64,000 nucleotides of DNA from Pseudomonadales bacterium (GTDB taxonomy: Bacteria > Pseudomonadota > Gammaproteobacteria > Pseudomonadales > Pseudohongiellaceae), in NCBI GenBank assembly GCA_024234395.1, contig JACKOH010000001.1:1879001-1943000 (forward strand). Reading direction: 5' to 3'. Made by a program: the position numbers and the translations under genes. The notes under the pieces were generated by a model. That model was not told the origin of the DNA, searched no databases, and worked only from the letters and a program-made list of their open reading frames with translations. Shown one piece after another: positions 16,298-23,946 of this stretch; position 1 is the first letter of the stretch; each line of letters begins with the position of its first letter.

Positions 16298-17380
16298 ATG
16301 CGGCATAAACTACTGGGCTTCTATATTACGATTTGTACGCTGTCGCTCATTCTACCAGCAACAATCGCCAGGATTAGCTCCATTCACGATTACTACACAC
16401 TTGCGTGCATGTTGACGGCCGTTCTTTTCTCACTCGATGCATTCGCATGGTTCTTGACACGTAAACACTATTCAGACGACCTCGTTCTTAATGTAATACA
16501 GATTTTTCGTATCGCCTTTACATGCGCAATTCTGGTACTGATCAACTATGTCGCATTTAGCGAACCCAACCCCACGACTTTGTTGAACCTACATTTTTGG
16601 ATATTCCTTAGTTTCACTGGGTATTTGTTGTCCTACGCATTGTTTTGGTTTGCGCTCCCGAGGAGAGATCTGCTCTTGCTCGGCCATGTTGTTCGCACTT
16701 GGAAACTAGGGTTGCCCAAACTTCGAGTTGCCAATCAATACGGGATTCTCTATGCAATCTTTGCTGCGCTCTACCTCGGAGCAGTTGTCAGCCCTATTCC
16801 CTTTGATCTCAGTAGAGAGGCGGACCTGTTGAACTTCGTCATCCTTAGCGCATTTTCTGTGGTGTTGTTTTGCCTGGTAGGCCCTATATTCTGGATAGTT
16901 GTGAGAGACACTTACACGATGGGTGACAACTGTTTTCTGAGTTATTCACGTAGCGACGCGGAACAAGCTCAAGCTGTCCGCACTGGACTGGAAGATCGTG
17001 GTTTCGGATGTTTTCAAGATATTGAGGGTGTTCGAGCCGGTGACGAAATATCTCAGACACTTGGGGAAGCAATCGCCAACTCGGACGTATTTATTCCCCT
17101 TTTGTCTGAGGCAAGCATGAAGAGCCCGTGGGTCAGGGACGAGGTTTTTCTGGCTATGCACTACGCTAAACTTAACGGATCCCCGGTAATTATCCCTGCC
17201 AGAATCTGCCAGATAGATCACGTAGAAAAATGGGTGACCGCGGGCAATCACATCGGCGAATACATTAAGTCAATGAATATTCTCGATCTTGGTATCAATG
17301 GGACCAGTGACCATAAAGGCAAAATTGACAAACTGGCGGAAGCTATTAAGCGCAGGACAAAACCAGATATTCGCAATTAG
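16298..17380 (+). CDS. Membrane-anchored TIR-domain protein
   Basis: The 360-residue protein has six hydrophobic segments in its first 205 residues and then a TIR domain from about 208. The TIR domain contains CFLSYSRSDAEQA, a Gly-rich turn with DIEGVRAGDEIS, and DVFIPLLSEASMKSPWVRDE. In the last of these, Glu282, four residues after Trp278, fits the catalytic glutamate of NAD-cleaving TIR enzymes. GAGAGG ten bases upstream favours ATG 16298 over a TTG at 16280. The gene is visibly more A+T-rich than its neighbours and is followed by an integrase remnant and a tRNA, all signs of transfer. A role in phage defence is a reasonable guess; no known partner (ThsA-like, cyclase or STING-like) is adjacent. 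Confidence 0.85.
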   Translation: MRHKLLGFYITICTLSLILPATIARISSIHDYYTLACMLTAVLFSLDAFAWFLTRKHYSDDLVLNVIQIFRIAFTCAILVLINYVAFSEPNPTTLLNLHFWIFLSFTGYLLSYALFWFALPRRDLLLLGHVVRTWKLGLPKLRVANQYGILYAIFAALYLGAVVSPIPFDLSREADLLNFVILSAFSVVLFCLVGPIFWIVVRDTYTMGDNCFLSYSRSDAEQAQAVRTGLEDRGFGCFQDIEGVRAGDEISQTLGEAIANSDVFIPLLSEASMKSPWVRDEVFLAMHYAKLNGSPVIIPARICQIDHVEKWVTAGNHIGEYIKSMNILDLGINGTSDHKGKIDKLAEAIKRRTKPDIRN

Positions 17381-17461
17381 TGGGTCGTGCAAATTTCCTC
17401 ATCAATAGTGCCATTGGAAACAAGTGGAAGTCAGCTTGGTACAAGGAGAACTCCAGGAAGT

Positions 17462-17575
17462 CGTTTGTATAAGGATATGGAGCAGCGCTATGCTCACCTG
17501 GCCCCGGAGCGTCTGTCACCGTATGCCGAAACCTTGTGTGAGCTGGAACCTGTTACTACATTTTCCACTACATAA
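17462..17575 (+). pseudogene. Remnant of a tyrosine recombinase (integrase) C-terminus
   Basis: A short frame encodes LYKDMEQRYAHLAPERL and about 20 more residues. This is the C-terminal active-site helix of phage-type integrases, including the nucleophilic Tyr in the RYAHL motif. Everything before it is missing, and the upstream residues do not match the family. It lies between the TIR gene and a tRNA-Arg gene, where an island integrase would be expected. Confidence 0.65.
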
Positions 17576-17587
17576 TAAAGTGTGAAG

Positions 17588-17610
17588 CAAAAAGCAGATA
17601 CCGCTTTTTG
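17588..17610. terminator. Possible hairpin terminator after the integrase remnant
   Basis: CAAAAAGC (17588-17595) and GCTTTTTG (17603-17610) can form an eight-base-pair stem with a seven-base loop. The stem is A/T-rich, so its strength as a terminator is uncertain. Confidence 0.35.
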
Positions 17611-17646
17611 ATGCCAACTATATCCTAAGTAGAAAATTTTGAGCTA

Positions 17647-17658
17647 CCCGGAGAGATT
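17647..17658 (+). repeat. Direct repeat of the tRNA-Arg 3' half (possible attachment-site remnant)
   Basis: The twelve bases CCCGGAGAGATT also occur at 17819-17830 inside the tRNA-Arg gene, in the same orientation. The copy is preceded by TGAGCTAC, which matches another part of the tRNA. This looks like a decayed attachment-site copy left by an element that integrated in the tRNA. Confidence 0.4.
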
Positions 17659-17761
17659 GATTCGGAATTTGCGGGAGCGCAAATTCCTCACCCCTGCGGG
17701 GCAGCCTGCGGCTGTCTGCGCCGCTAGCGCGGCTGTCGAACTGAGGAGTTTGAACCAAGTC

Positions 17762-17825
17762 CTCCGGGCGTGCCATACTAAAAAAGGGTCCCAATGGGAC
17801 CCTTTTTAGTATGGCACGCCCGGAG
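17762..17825. repeat. Inverted repeat duplicating the tRNA-Arg 3' end
   Basis: The last 14 bases of the tRNA (17812-17825) and the trailer and terminator next to them are repeated in inverted orientation at 17762-17793, with one base of length difference in the A/T run. The whole block is a near-perfect palindrome centred on the terminator loop at about 17794. Confidence 0.8.
17781..17807 (-). terminator. Terminator of tRNA-Arg
   Basis: AAAAAGGGTCCC and GGGACCCTTTTT form a strong stem with a three-base loop directly after the tRNA on the minus strand. The U-run makes it a good rho-independent terminator, and it could work in both directions. Confidence 0.85.
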
Positions 17826-17888
17826 AGATTCGAACTCCCGACCAACTGGTTCGAAGCCAGTTACTCTATCCAGCTGAGCTACGGGCGC
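17812..17888 (-). tRNA. tRNA-Arg (anticodon UCG)
   Basis: Read on the minus strand, the 77-base sequence folds as a cloverleaf. The acceptor arm GCGCCCG pairs with CGGGCGU (one G-U pair), followed by G and an encoded CCA. The D-arm is of the GCUCAGCUGGAUAGAGU type. The anticodon stem ACUGG/CCAGU carries the loop CUUCGAA, giving anticodon UCG for CGA. The T-arm contains GUUCGAAUC. A TATAAT box lies about 12 bases upstream and a strong terminator directly downstream. Confidence 0.96.
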
Positions 17889-17899
17889 GTGGAGTGCGA

Positions 17900-17928
17900 A
17901 TTATAACCGCCCTTTCCTTGATCGTCAC
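17900..17928 (-). promoter_or_regulatory. Sigma-70 promoter of tRNA-Arg
   Basis: A perfect TATAAT (17900-17905, minus strand) is spaced 17 bases from GTGACG (17923-17928), a four-of-six match to TTGACA. It lies just upstream of the tRNA. Confidence 0.65.
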
Positions 17929-18065
17929 TGTGTCTGTGATATTTCCGGAGTATTGACACCGGTGCTCTGTAAGCTCTGATCGGGATCTATGCCGAGTCGA
18001 TTACGATTGGATCTGACCAGACTTTCTGACCAGACTCCAACTCACGAATCCGGCAATTCACCGGC

Positions 18066-18105
18066 GAAAAAAAAAGAGGCACTCCACAATTCGCTGGAGT
18101 GCCTC
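18066..18105 (-). terminator. Strong rho-independent terminator without an upstream gene
   Basis: On the minus strand the 11-base-pair stem of GAGGCACTCCA and TGGAGTGCCTC is followed by nine consecutive U. No minus-strand coding gene lies within the 800 bases that would be upstream of it. Confidence 0.8.
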
Positions 18106-18420
18106 AGGGCAAGTCAGGACCTATGGGGAAGGAAAGGTAATCCCTGACTTTGAACTGGTAGGTCTGGTGTAACAACCGCCGTAAAACCGACAGATTGCAT
18201 CAACAATTGATAAAGACCGTGACGGGTCAAAAACCTTTCATTGCCTGAGTCGGGACCTATGCATGAAAAATAATCGGGGAGCCTCACTTTCTATCAGAGT
18301 GAAAGTAAACTCTGGAATTACCCGCTTCAGAACCGACGCAGCAGAAGCCACAACTCGAACAGAACTCTTGATTTAACCTGAAGAATATCGTTTATCTATA
18401 TGATATTTAAATATTTTAAT
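18106..18420 (-). ncRNA. Candidate non-coding RNA ending at the orphan terminator
   Basis: The stretch before the orphan terminator is non-coding but structured. AGTCAGG (18112-18118) pairs with CCTGACT further on, with ACCT/AGGT inside it. A near-copy of the motif, GTCGGGACCTATG, occurs at about 18249-18261 compared with GTCAGGACCTATG at about 18113-18125. The A+T-rich block near 18370-18430 could supply a promoter. I compared it from memory with RNase P RNA, tmRNA and 6S RNA and found no match. This is a weak inference. Confidence 0.28.
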
Positions 18421-18827
18421 AGAAATAAATAGAAGTTACTTTAGGACCGATTCCAGGCCAGAACCAGCCACCACAATCTGGAGCGCATAGAACTCCTCAC
18501 GATTTCCAGACCCGGAGAACACGGTTCAGCATCGGTTCAGCCTGTCTGTAACATTGTGTGATTTTGCGCGGTCACTTGTTTTGGGTCGGTTACGACACTA
18601 CCCCAAAGACGCTACCATCCGCGCCGGCTGCAGGGTGTGGCTTTCCGTCTGCGCCATTGCCGTCTCGATTAAGTTCGGGAAACCGCCCAATCCAGGTGCA
18701 GCGCAGGGTTGGCGGGTCTATACGCGAGCGAGCTCTTAGCCACGGCTTACTCGAGCTAACCACCGTCGTGTGCATATCCGGGTTGTGTGCGCTGGAACAG
18801 TAAAACGGTTTCAAAAAAGCGGCTTCA

Positions 18828-18929
18828 AAAAAATTGGAAAGAAAGCGAAGTGAAGCTAAGAGAAGTAAAGGCGAGAGAAAGAAAGCAAAGGAAAGAAAAG
18901 TGAAGGATAGCGATAGAAAGGAGAGAGAC
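18828..18929 (+). other. Polypurine leader of the PQQ dehydrogenase
   Basis: About 100 bases directly before the gene are almost entirely A and G on the plus strand, made of imperfect AAAG/GAAG/GAGA words, and end in AAGGAGAGAGACA before a TTG start. The last AAGGAG is a good Shine-Dalgarno. Confidence 0.7.
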
Positions 18930-18930
18930 A

Positions 18931-21144
18931 TTGCATAAATCATTGCATCAATCCGCAGTACTCCTGCTTGCAGGCCTGGGCCTGTTCATGTTCCACAACG
19001 CGTCGGCTCAGCAGGTCAGCGTCGAACGGGGTGGGGAGACATTTCAGTCTGAATGCTCGCGCTGTCATGTGCCGGCCGAAATGAGTGGCCGCCTGCAGGC
19101 GCGCTGGCTGGACCGGTCTGCTCAGGAGCTCTACGACCAGATTCGCCAGACCATGCCAGCGGAGACGCCCGGGTCCCTGTCCAATGAGCAGTATCTGGAC
19201 CTGACCGCCTTCATTCTTTCCTCCGGTAACGTGGCGGTTCCGGCTACCCTTCCTGCTGCCGAGTTGGTTTCGATTCAGATTCGACCCGGTGTAGCCGTGG
19301 CTGACAGTAACGCGGACGACAACTATAACTGGCAATCTTATGGCGGAAATCTGGGCTCGACCCATTATGCCCCGCTGGATCAGGTCGATGCGGAAAATGC
19401 CGCCGACCTGGAAATCGCCTGGTCCCTGGATACCGGGCTGTTCGGTCCACGGCCGGAAACCCTGAGCGTCACCACCCCACTGGTAGTGGACGGCGTGATG
19501 TATGCCACCGCCGGCTCCACCCGCAATGTCGTAGCCCTGGATGCGGTGTCCGGCCAGTTGCTGTGGATGTGGCGGCCCCAGGAGCGGCAACGTTTTGATC
19601 AGGCGCCGCGCAAGGGTTCCGGCAAGGGCCTGGCGTTTTTTCAGGATGGCGACCGGCAGATGGTTTTCACCATCACCCCCGGCTATTTCCTGGTGGCGCT
19701 GGATGCCCGCACCGGAGATCCGGTGGCAAGTTTCGGCACTGGCGGGTTCGTGGATCTGCAGCGGGGGCTGAGGCTGGGACCGGGACGGGACGCCATCGAC
19801 ATCGGCATCTCATTTCCGCCCTTCGTGATCGACGATGTGGTGATTGCCGGTGCTGCCCACGAGGTGGGTATGCGACCGGTTTCGGCCAGCAACGTCAAGG
19901 GTGATATCCGCGGCTTCGACGCCCGTACCGGGGAACTGCTGTGGACCTTCAAGACCATTCCGGAAGCCGGCGAGCCCGGCTCGGAAACCTGGCTGAGCGG
20001 CGCGGAGTATACCGGCAATGCCGGCGTGTGGGCGCCCATGTCCGGGGACCCGGAGCTTGGTCTGGTGTTCCTGCCGGTGGAATCCGCCACCGGCGACCGC
20101 TATGGTGGCAACCGCCATGGCTCTAATCTGTTTGCCAGTTCCACCGTGGCGCTGGACTACCGCACGGGTGAGAGAAAGTGGCATTTCCAGACTACCCACC
20201 ATGACATCTGGGACTGGGATACACCGTCCGCACCGATTGTGGCAGATTTGCCCGATGGCACGCCGGCGCTGATCCAGACCCTCAAGCAATCGCATCTGTT
20301 CGCCTTCAATCGGCAAACCGGTGAACCGCTGTTTCCCGTTGAGGAACGTCCAGTACCCATCAGCGAAATACCGGGAGAATGGAGTTCGCCGACTCAGCCC
20401 TTCCCGCTGTTGCCGGCACCCTATGATCGACAGGGCTTTCAGGCTGACGACCTGGTGGACTTCACTCCGGAAATCAAACACCGGGCACACAAGGTAGCAG
20501 CGAACTACCGATTCAGTGAGTTGTATACCCCACCCTCTCTTTACCAAGCCGAGGATGGCAGCCTGGGCACCCTGCACCTGCCCTCTTCCACCGGCGGTTC
20601 CAACTGGGAGGGAGCACCCTATGATCCCGAAACCGGTCTACTCTATGTCCCGTCGCGAACCGCCACCAGTGTGCTATCACTGGTGAGCGATCCTCAGGCC
20701 TCGTCGATGGCCTACATCCATGGCGGCGACCGCACTCCCAGTATCGATGGCATTCCACTGGTGAAACCGCCTTACGGGCGAATCACTGCCATCGACATGG
20801 TGTCCGGCCAACACAAGTGGCAGGTCGTCAATGGGGAAACACCCGACGAGATTGCCAATCACCCGTTACTGGAAGGCGTGGAGCTGCCAGCCACCGGCAA
20901 GCCGACCCGTTCCCCGCTGCTGCTGACCAAAACCCTGCTGTTCCAGGGCGAGGGTCCGGGTGGTGACCCGGTTCTGTGGGTCCGCGACAAAACAAGCGGC
21001 GAGGCCATTGCCCGTATCGAACTGCCCGGGTCGGTGACCGGCGTACCGATGACCTACATAGTTGAAGGCAAACAATACCTGGCCATGGCAACCAGCAACT
21101 TCCGGGAACCGGCCAGGATCGTGGTGCTGGCATTGCCGGACTAA
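18931..21144 (+). CDS. PQQ-dependent dehydrogenase with N-terminal cytochrome c domain
   Basis: The 737-residue periplasmic protein has a signal peptide ending near NASAQ and a cytochrome c domain with heme motif CSRCH at 42-46. From about residue 130 follows the eight-bladed quinoprotein fold, starting WQSYGGNLGSTHYAPLDQV and containing repeated tryptophan-docking blades such as LDAVSGQLLWMWRPQ, FDARTGELLWTF and IDMVSGQHKWQV. It should oxidise an alcohol, sugar or similar substrate and pass electrons through its own heme; the substrate cannot be told. The start is TTG at 18931, supported by AAGGAG seven bases upstream. It stands alone, with the heme domain at the N-terminus rather than at the C-terminus as in quinohemoprotein alcohol dehydrogenases. 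Confidence 0.88.
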   Translation: MHKSLHQSAVLLLAGLGLFMFHNASAQQVSVERGGETFQSECSRCHVPAEMSGRLQARWLDRSAQELYDQIRQTMPAETPGSLSNEQYLDLTAFILSSGNVAVPATLPAAELVSIQIRPGVAVADSNADDNYNWQSYGGNLGSTHYAPLDQVDAENAADLEIAWSLDTGLFGPRPETLSVTTPLVVDGVMYATAGSTRNVVALDAVSGQLLWMWRPQERQRFDQAPRKGSGKGLAFFQDGDRQMVFTITPGYFLVALDARTGDPVASFGTGGFVDLQRGLRLGPGRDAIDIGISFPPFVIDDVVIAGAAHEVGMRPVSASNVKGDIRGFDARTGELLWTFKTIPEAGEPGSETWLSGAEYTGNAGVWAPMSGDPELGLVFLPVESATGDRYGGNRHGSNLFASSTVALDYRTGERKWHFQTTHHDIWDWDTPSAPIVADLPDGTPALIQTLKQSHLFAFNRQTGEPLFPVEERPVPISEIPGEWSSPTQPFPLLPAPYDRQGFQADDLVDFTPEIKHRAHKVAANYRFSELYTPPSLYQAEDGSLGTLHLPSSTGGSNWEGAPYDPETGLLYVPSRTATSVLSLVSDPQASSMAYIHGGDRTPSIDGIPLVKPPYGRITAIDMVSGQHKWQVVNGETPDEIANHPLLEGVELPATGKPTRSPLLLTKTLLFQGEGPGGDPVLWVRDKTSGEAIARIELPGSVTGVPMTYIVEGKQYLAMATSNFREPARIVVLALPD

Positions 21145-21346
21145 GTCCATTTGAAACCAGGCGGCCGGTCCGGGAGCTATCCCGGGAGGCCGTCTGTATC
21201 AACCACTTCACCTCAGGAACCTCGCTTTATTGCCCCCCCCACTCAACGCTCGACTGAACCTGTCGAAATCTCCAAGCGCTGCAAATTGAAAGTTCTGTAT
21301 AAAATTTTGATCACTACCTGCAACTTCCTCTGCTACACTCCCCCAC

Positions 21347-21925
21347 ATGACAAAGCGCTGCTGGTGGCCGGGTGAAGACCCGATTTATATCGCTTACCAC
21401 GATACCGAGTGGGGCGTGCCAGTGCACGACGATCGCACCTGGTTCGAGTTCATCTGCCTGGATGGACAGCAGGCCGGCCTCAGCTGGATCACGGTGCTGA
21501 GGAAGCGTGATAACTACCGCAAGGCCTTCCACAATTTCGATCCACTCAAAGTGTCCCGCATGCGGGACAGCACCATCGAGAAACTGCTTCAGGATCCAGG
21601 CCTGATCCGAAATCGTTTAAAACTCTACTCTATTCCCATCAATGCCCGCGCTTTCCTCGCCGTACAGGAGGAATTCGGCTTCTTTGACGATTACATCTGG
21701 CGCTTCGTGGATGGCAGTCCGCTGGACGGCGGACGCCGCAAGCTGGGCGACGTACCGGCCACCAGCCCGGAGAGCGATGCCATGAGCAAGGACATGAAAA
21801 AACGCGGTTTCAAGTTCTGTGGCTCGACTATCTGTTATGCCTTCATGCAGGCGGCCGGCCTGATCAACGATCACCTGGAAGACTGTTTCCGCTATGAAGA
21901 AATCAGGCGCCTGCATAATCACTGA
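21347..21925 (+). CDS. tag: DNA-3-methyladenine glycosylase I
   Basis: The 192-residue enzyme matches Tag over its full length. It starts with RCWWPGEDPIYIAYHDTEWGVP (Cys5 is a zinc ligand and Glu39-region acids lie in the pocket), then has FEFICLDGQQAGLSWITVLRKR and the helix-hairpin part. Near the end GFKFCGSTICYAFMQAAGLIND supplies the rest of the family signature. It removes 3-methyladenine from alkylated DNA in base excision repair. It appears to be transcribed alone, followed 94 bases later by a VOC protein. Confidence 0.95.
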   Translation: MTKRCWWPGEDPIYIAYHDTEWGVPVHDDRTWFEFICLDGQQAGLSWITVLRKRDNYRKAFHNFDPLKVSRMRDSTIEKLLQDPGLIRNRLKLYSIPINARAFLAVQEEFGFFDDYIWRFVDGSPLDGGRRKLGDVPATSPESDAMSKDMKKRGFKFCGSTICYAFMQAAGLINDHLEDCFRYEEIRRLHNH

Positions 21926-22019
21926 AACCTTTCGTAACAACCGTAGTGCTCTTCAGTCACAGAAATCTGTTGCTGCGAAAGACTGGCTTCTCAATCACTG
22001 ACAAGACGAGGAAAAAGCA

Positions 22020-22397
22020 ATGATTGGATATGTGACTCTTGGCACCAACGACATTGAAAAGGCCGCGGCATTCTACGATCAGCTGCTGGCAGAGCTGGGC
22101 GCCAAGCGCTTCATGGAAACGGAGAAATTTATTGCCTGGTCGAACGACATGAACTCGCCCGCCATCTCCATTACCGCACCTTATGACGGAAACCCGGCCA
22201 CCATAGGCAACGGCATGATGATCTCTCTGGCTGCCGGTAGCCCGGAGATGGTAGACCGAATTTACAACAAGGCCATCGAACTGGGCGCCCAGTGTGAAGG
22301 ACCGGCCGGCCCCCGCGGTGACAGCTTTTATGCCGGCTACTTCCGCGATCTGGATGGCAACAAGCTGAATGCCTTCTGCATGATCCAGAGCGACTGA
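22020..22397 (+). CDS. VOC-family (glyoxalase/dioxygenase-like) protein
   Basis: The 125-residue single-domain protein shows the VOC pattern of two beta-alpha-beta-beta-beta modules: MIGYVTLGTNDIEKAAAFYDQLLAELG at the start, and SFYAGYFRDLDGNKLNAFC at the end. The usual metal ligands (His, Glu) are only partly present: the position of the first His is held by Tyr4 or Thr6. The activity is therefore unknown. GAGGAAA lies before the ATG. It may be co-transcribed with tag. Confidence 0.85.
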   Translation: MIGYVTLGTNDIEKAAAFYDQLLAELGAKRFMETEKFIAWSNDMNSPAISITAPYDGNPATIGNGMMISLAAGSPEMVDRIYNKAIELGAQCEGPAGPRGDSFYAGYFRDLDGNKLNAFCMIQSD

Positions 22398-22541
22398 CAG
22401 GTTGTTGAAAAGCGTAATGAACGGAACTGGAGAACTGGTGACAAAGCGCGGTTAAACGGGTAGGACTAACACCCCGCTGAAAAATGCGTAGCCCAGTTCT
22501 CAACGACGCAATGGCAAGCGCAAGGGTCTTTCGATAACCTG
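22398..22541. repeat. Dispersed GTTGAAAA element, copy A (degenerate)
   Basis: The element begins with CAGGTTGTTGAAAA right at the VOC stop codon and ends near AACCTG. It shares GGCAAGCGCAA and the terminal inverted ends with copy B at 23612-23749. The interior has diverged. Confidence 0.5.
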
Positions 22542-22580
22542 CCGATCGTTTCTTAATTTAACAGCCTGTTGAACAAATAG

Positions 22581-22620
22581 AAAAAAAGCCGGGTCGATTT
22601 GCATCGCCCGGCTCTTTTTT
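22581..22620. terminator. Bidirectional terminator between the VOC and FAH genes
   Basis: AGCCGGG and CCCGGCT pair, with TCGATTTGCATCG between them able to extend the stem (CGAT/ATCG). Runs of A and T flank both sides. It serves two convergent genes. Confidence 0.9.
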
Positions 22621-22639
22621 AGGGGAGTCTGTTGACCCC

Positions 22640-23470
22640 TTATTTGCCCTGCACAACCTCGTTACGCAGCGTTCCGATTCCGGACAGTTCCACTTCATAG
22701 ACGTCGCCCGGTACCATGGCACGGGTGCTGCCCATGGTTCCAGACCAGATCATGTCGCCCGGCTCGAGTGTGAAGTACTGGGAGATGTAGCTCAGCATTT
22801 CCTCCATGCCGAAAATCAGGTCGGAGCTGTTCTCACCCTGCACCACCTCACCGTTCAGGCGACCGGTGATCTGGGTGTTCTTGTAATCGGCACCCTTGAT
22901 CAATGCCGGGCCGACGGCATTGAAGCCACGGGTTCCCTTGGCGCGCACCCACTGGATGTCGCCAGCCTGCCAGGCCCGCTCGCTGACGTCATTGCCGGCG
23001 GTCACACCGAAAATGTAATCGGCGGCTTCTTCGACCGGCACGTTCTCGGCGTGCTTGCCGACGATGATCGCCATCTCTGCTTCGTAGTGCAGGTTGGTGG
23101 ACTCGGCCGGACGGACGATGGGATCTTCAGGTCCGATGATGGAGTTGGCCGGAATAATGAACAGACCGGGATACGGGGCCGGTTCGCCACGAATATGACT
23201 GCGGAAATTGAATGCCGTCATGAAAACCAGGCTGGGATCGACCGGCGCTTCCAAGCGCACGTCTTCCCGTTGCACGATGGTGCCGGTGTGCTCCATGGTG
23301 TTGTAGGGAGCTCCAGCCAGTTCATAAATACCGTCGTCATGGACCATGCCCCAGTGAATTTCACCGCCATCCTGGGAATAACGGACAAAGGTCTGGGCTT
23401 GGGCATTGACGCCTGCTACGAACAACAACGCAGCCGCGCCGACGGCAATTCTGGAAACAAAATGCTTCAT
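22640..23470 (-). CDS. Fumarylacetoacetate hydrolase-family protein with signal peptide
   Basis: The 276-residue protein has the full FAH-fold core: FMTAFNFRSHI, YEAEMAIIVGK (metal-binding Glu pair), FGVTAGNDVSERAWQ, GTRGFNAVGPAL and MIWSGTMGSTRAMVPGD. It starts, however, with a clear export signal (RIAVGAAALLFVAGVNAQA), so the enzyme should work in the periplasm. FAH-family enzymes normally cleave or decarboxylate 2,4-dioxo or acylpyruvate compounds in the cytoplasm. The substrate here is unknown. It is a single-gene unit facing the terminator at 22581-22620. Confidence 0.88.
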   Translation of the reverse strand: MKHFVSRIAVGAAALLFVAGVNAQAQTFVRYSQDGGEIHWGMVHDDGIYELAGAPYNTMEHTGTIVQREDVRLEAPVDPSLVFMTAFNFRSHIRGEPAPYPGLFIIPANSIIGPEDPIVRPAESTNLHYEAEMAIIVGKHAENVPVEEAADYIFGVTAGNDVSERAWQAGDIQWVRAKGTRGFNAVGPALIKGADYKNTQITGRLNGEVVQGENSSDLIFGMEEMLSYISQYFTLEPGDMIWSGTMGSTRAMVPGDVYEVELSGIGTLRNEVVQGK

Positions 23471-23946
23471 TGAAAACCTCTCTGACTAATTTTGACTTTC
23501 TCTCGAGACTTGAATTCCGGCAATCCGGCAGATACCGGTGCCCTATTGTTTTAAGCTGCATTAACTGCCATCGACCAATTTTCGATCAATGGTTTGCTTA
23601 CCAGGCGATTGCAGGCTGTTGAAAAACTTCACGGGAGTAGCCAAGACGAGGCCGGTACCACCGAAAAAACACATTACTGAGAGTAAATGAGCATTTTGAG
23701 CCGGTTTTTAGCGAAGTGTTGGCAAGCGCAATTGTTTTTCAGCAACCTGTCCGTGAAGGGATCTACCGTAATGACTCCGATAGACCCATTCAGCCAGGAC
23801 GTTTCCGCGCCTGTGGGAGCGCGTCCTACCGCCGTGACCCGGCATGCTACGCCCGAACCAATAAGGGGTCAACCGCGAACCGTGCAACCCGGCCGGGGCT
23901 GCGGCCGGGAGGCGCTCTCGAACGCCAGCCGCCGACTGACAGGCTG
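23471..23946. other. Intergenic region with a dispersed repeat
   Basis: The right part of this 476-base stretch contains the best copy of the dispersed GTTGAAAA element (23612-23749). From 23805 to 23945 the sequence turns very G+C-rich, with several CCGG-rich palindromic words (for example GCCGGGGCTGCGGCCGGG). I see no coding frame that looks real. Confidence 0.55.
23612..23749. repeat. Dispersed GTTGAAAA element, copy B
   Basis: The 138-base element starts with CAGGCTGTTGAAAAAC and ends with GTTTTTCAGCAACCTG, so it has inverted ends. Its core AAATGAGCATTTTGA reappears as the exact reverse complement in copy C (35281-35420). It encodes nothing and resembles a MITE or REP-like element. Confidence 0.7.

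Larger units (their letters stand above)
17929..18827. other. Gene-free stretch with an orphan minus-strand terminator
   Basis: About 900 bases between the tRNA promoter and the PQQ dehydrogenase leader hold no convincing coding frame on either strand. The left part contains a strong minus-strand terminator with no gene in front of it and a structured region (see the ncRNA candidate). The middle (18360-18430) is very A+T-rich. The right part (18540-18800) shows nothing I can name. Confidence 0.55.

Noticed and set aside
17618..17845. A 75-codon minus-strand frame running through the tRNA-Arg gene
   Set aside because: It is read from tRNA sequence and its trailer and starts with the tRNA-like MVGSSNLSGR string, a well-known false gene.
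18066..18420. RNase P RNA, tmRNA or 6S RNA
   Set aside because: The known conserved cores of these RNAs are not present in either orientation, as far as I can compare by eye.
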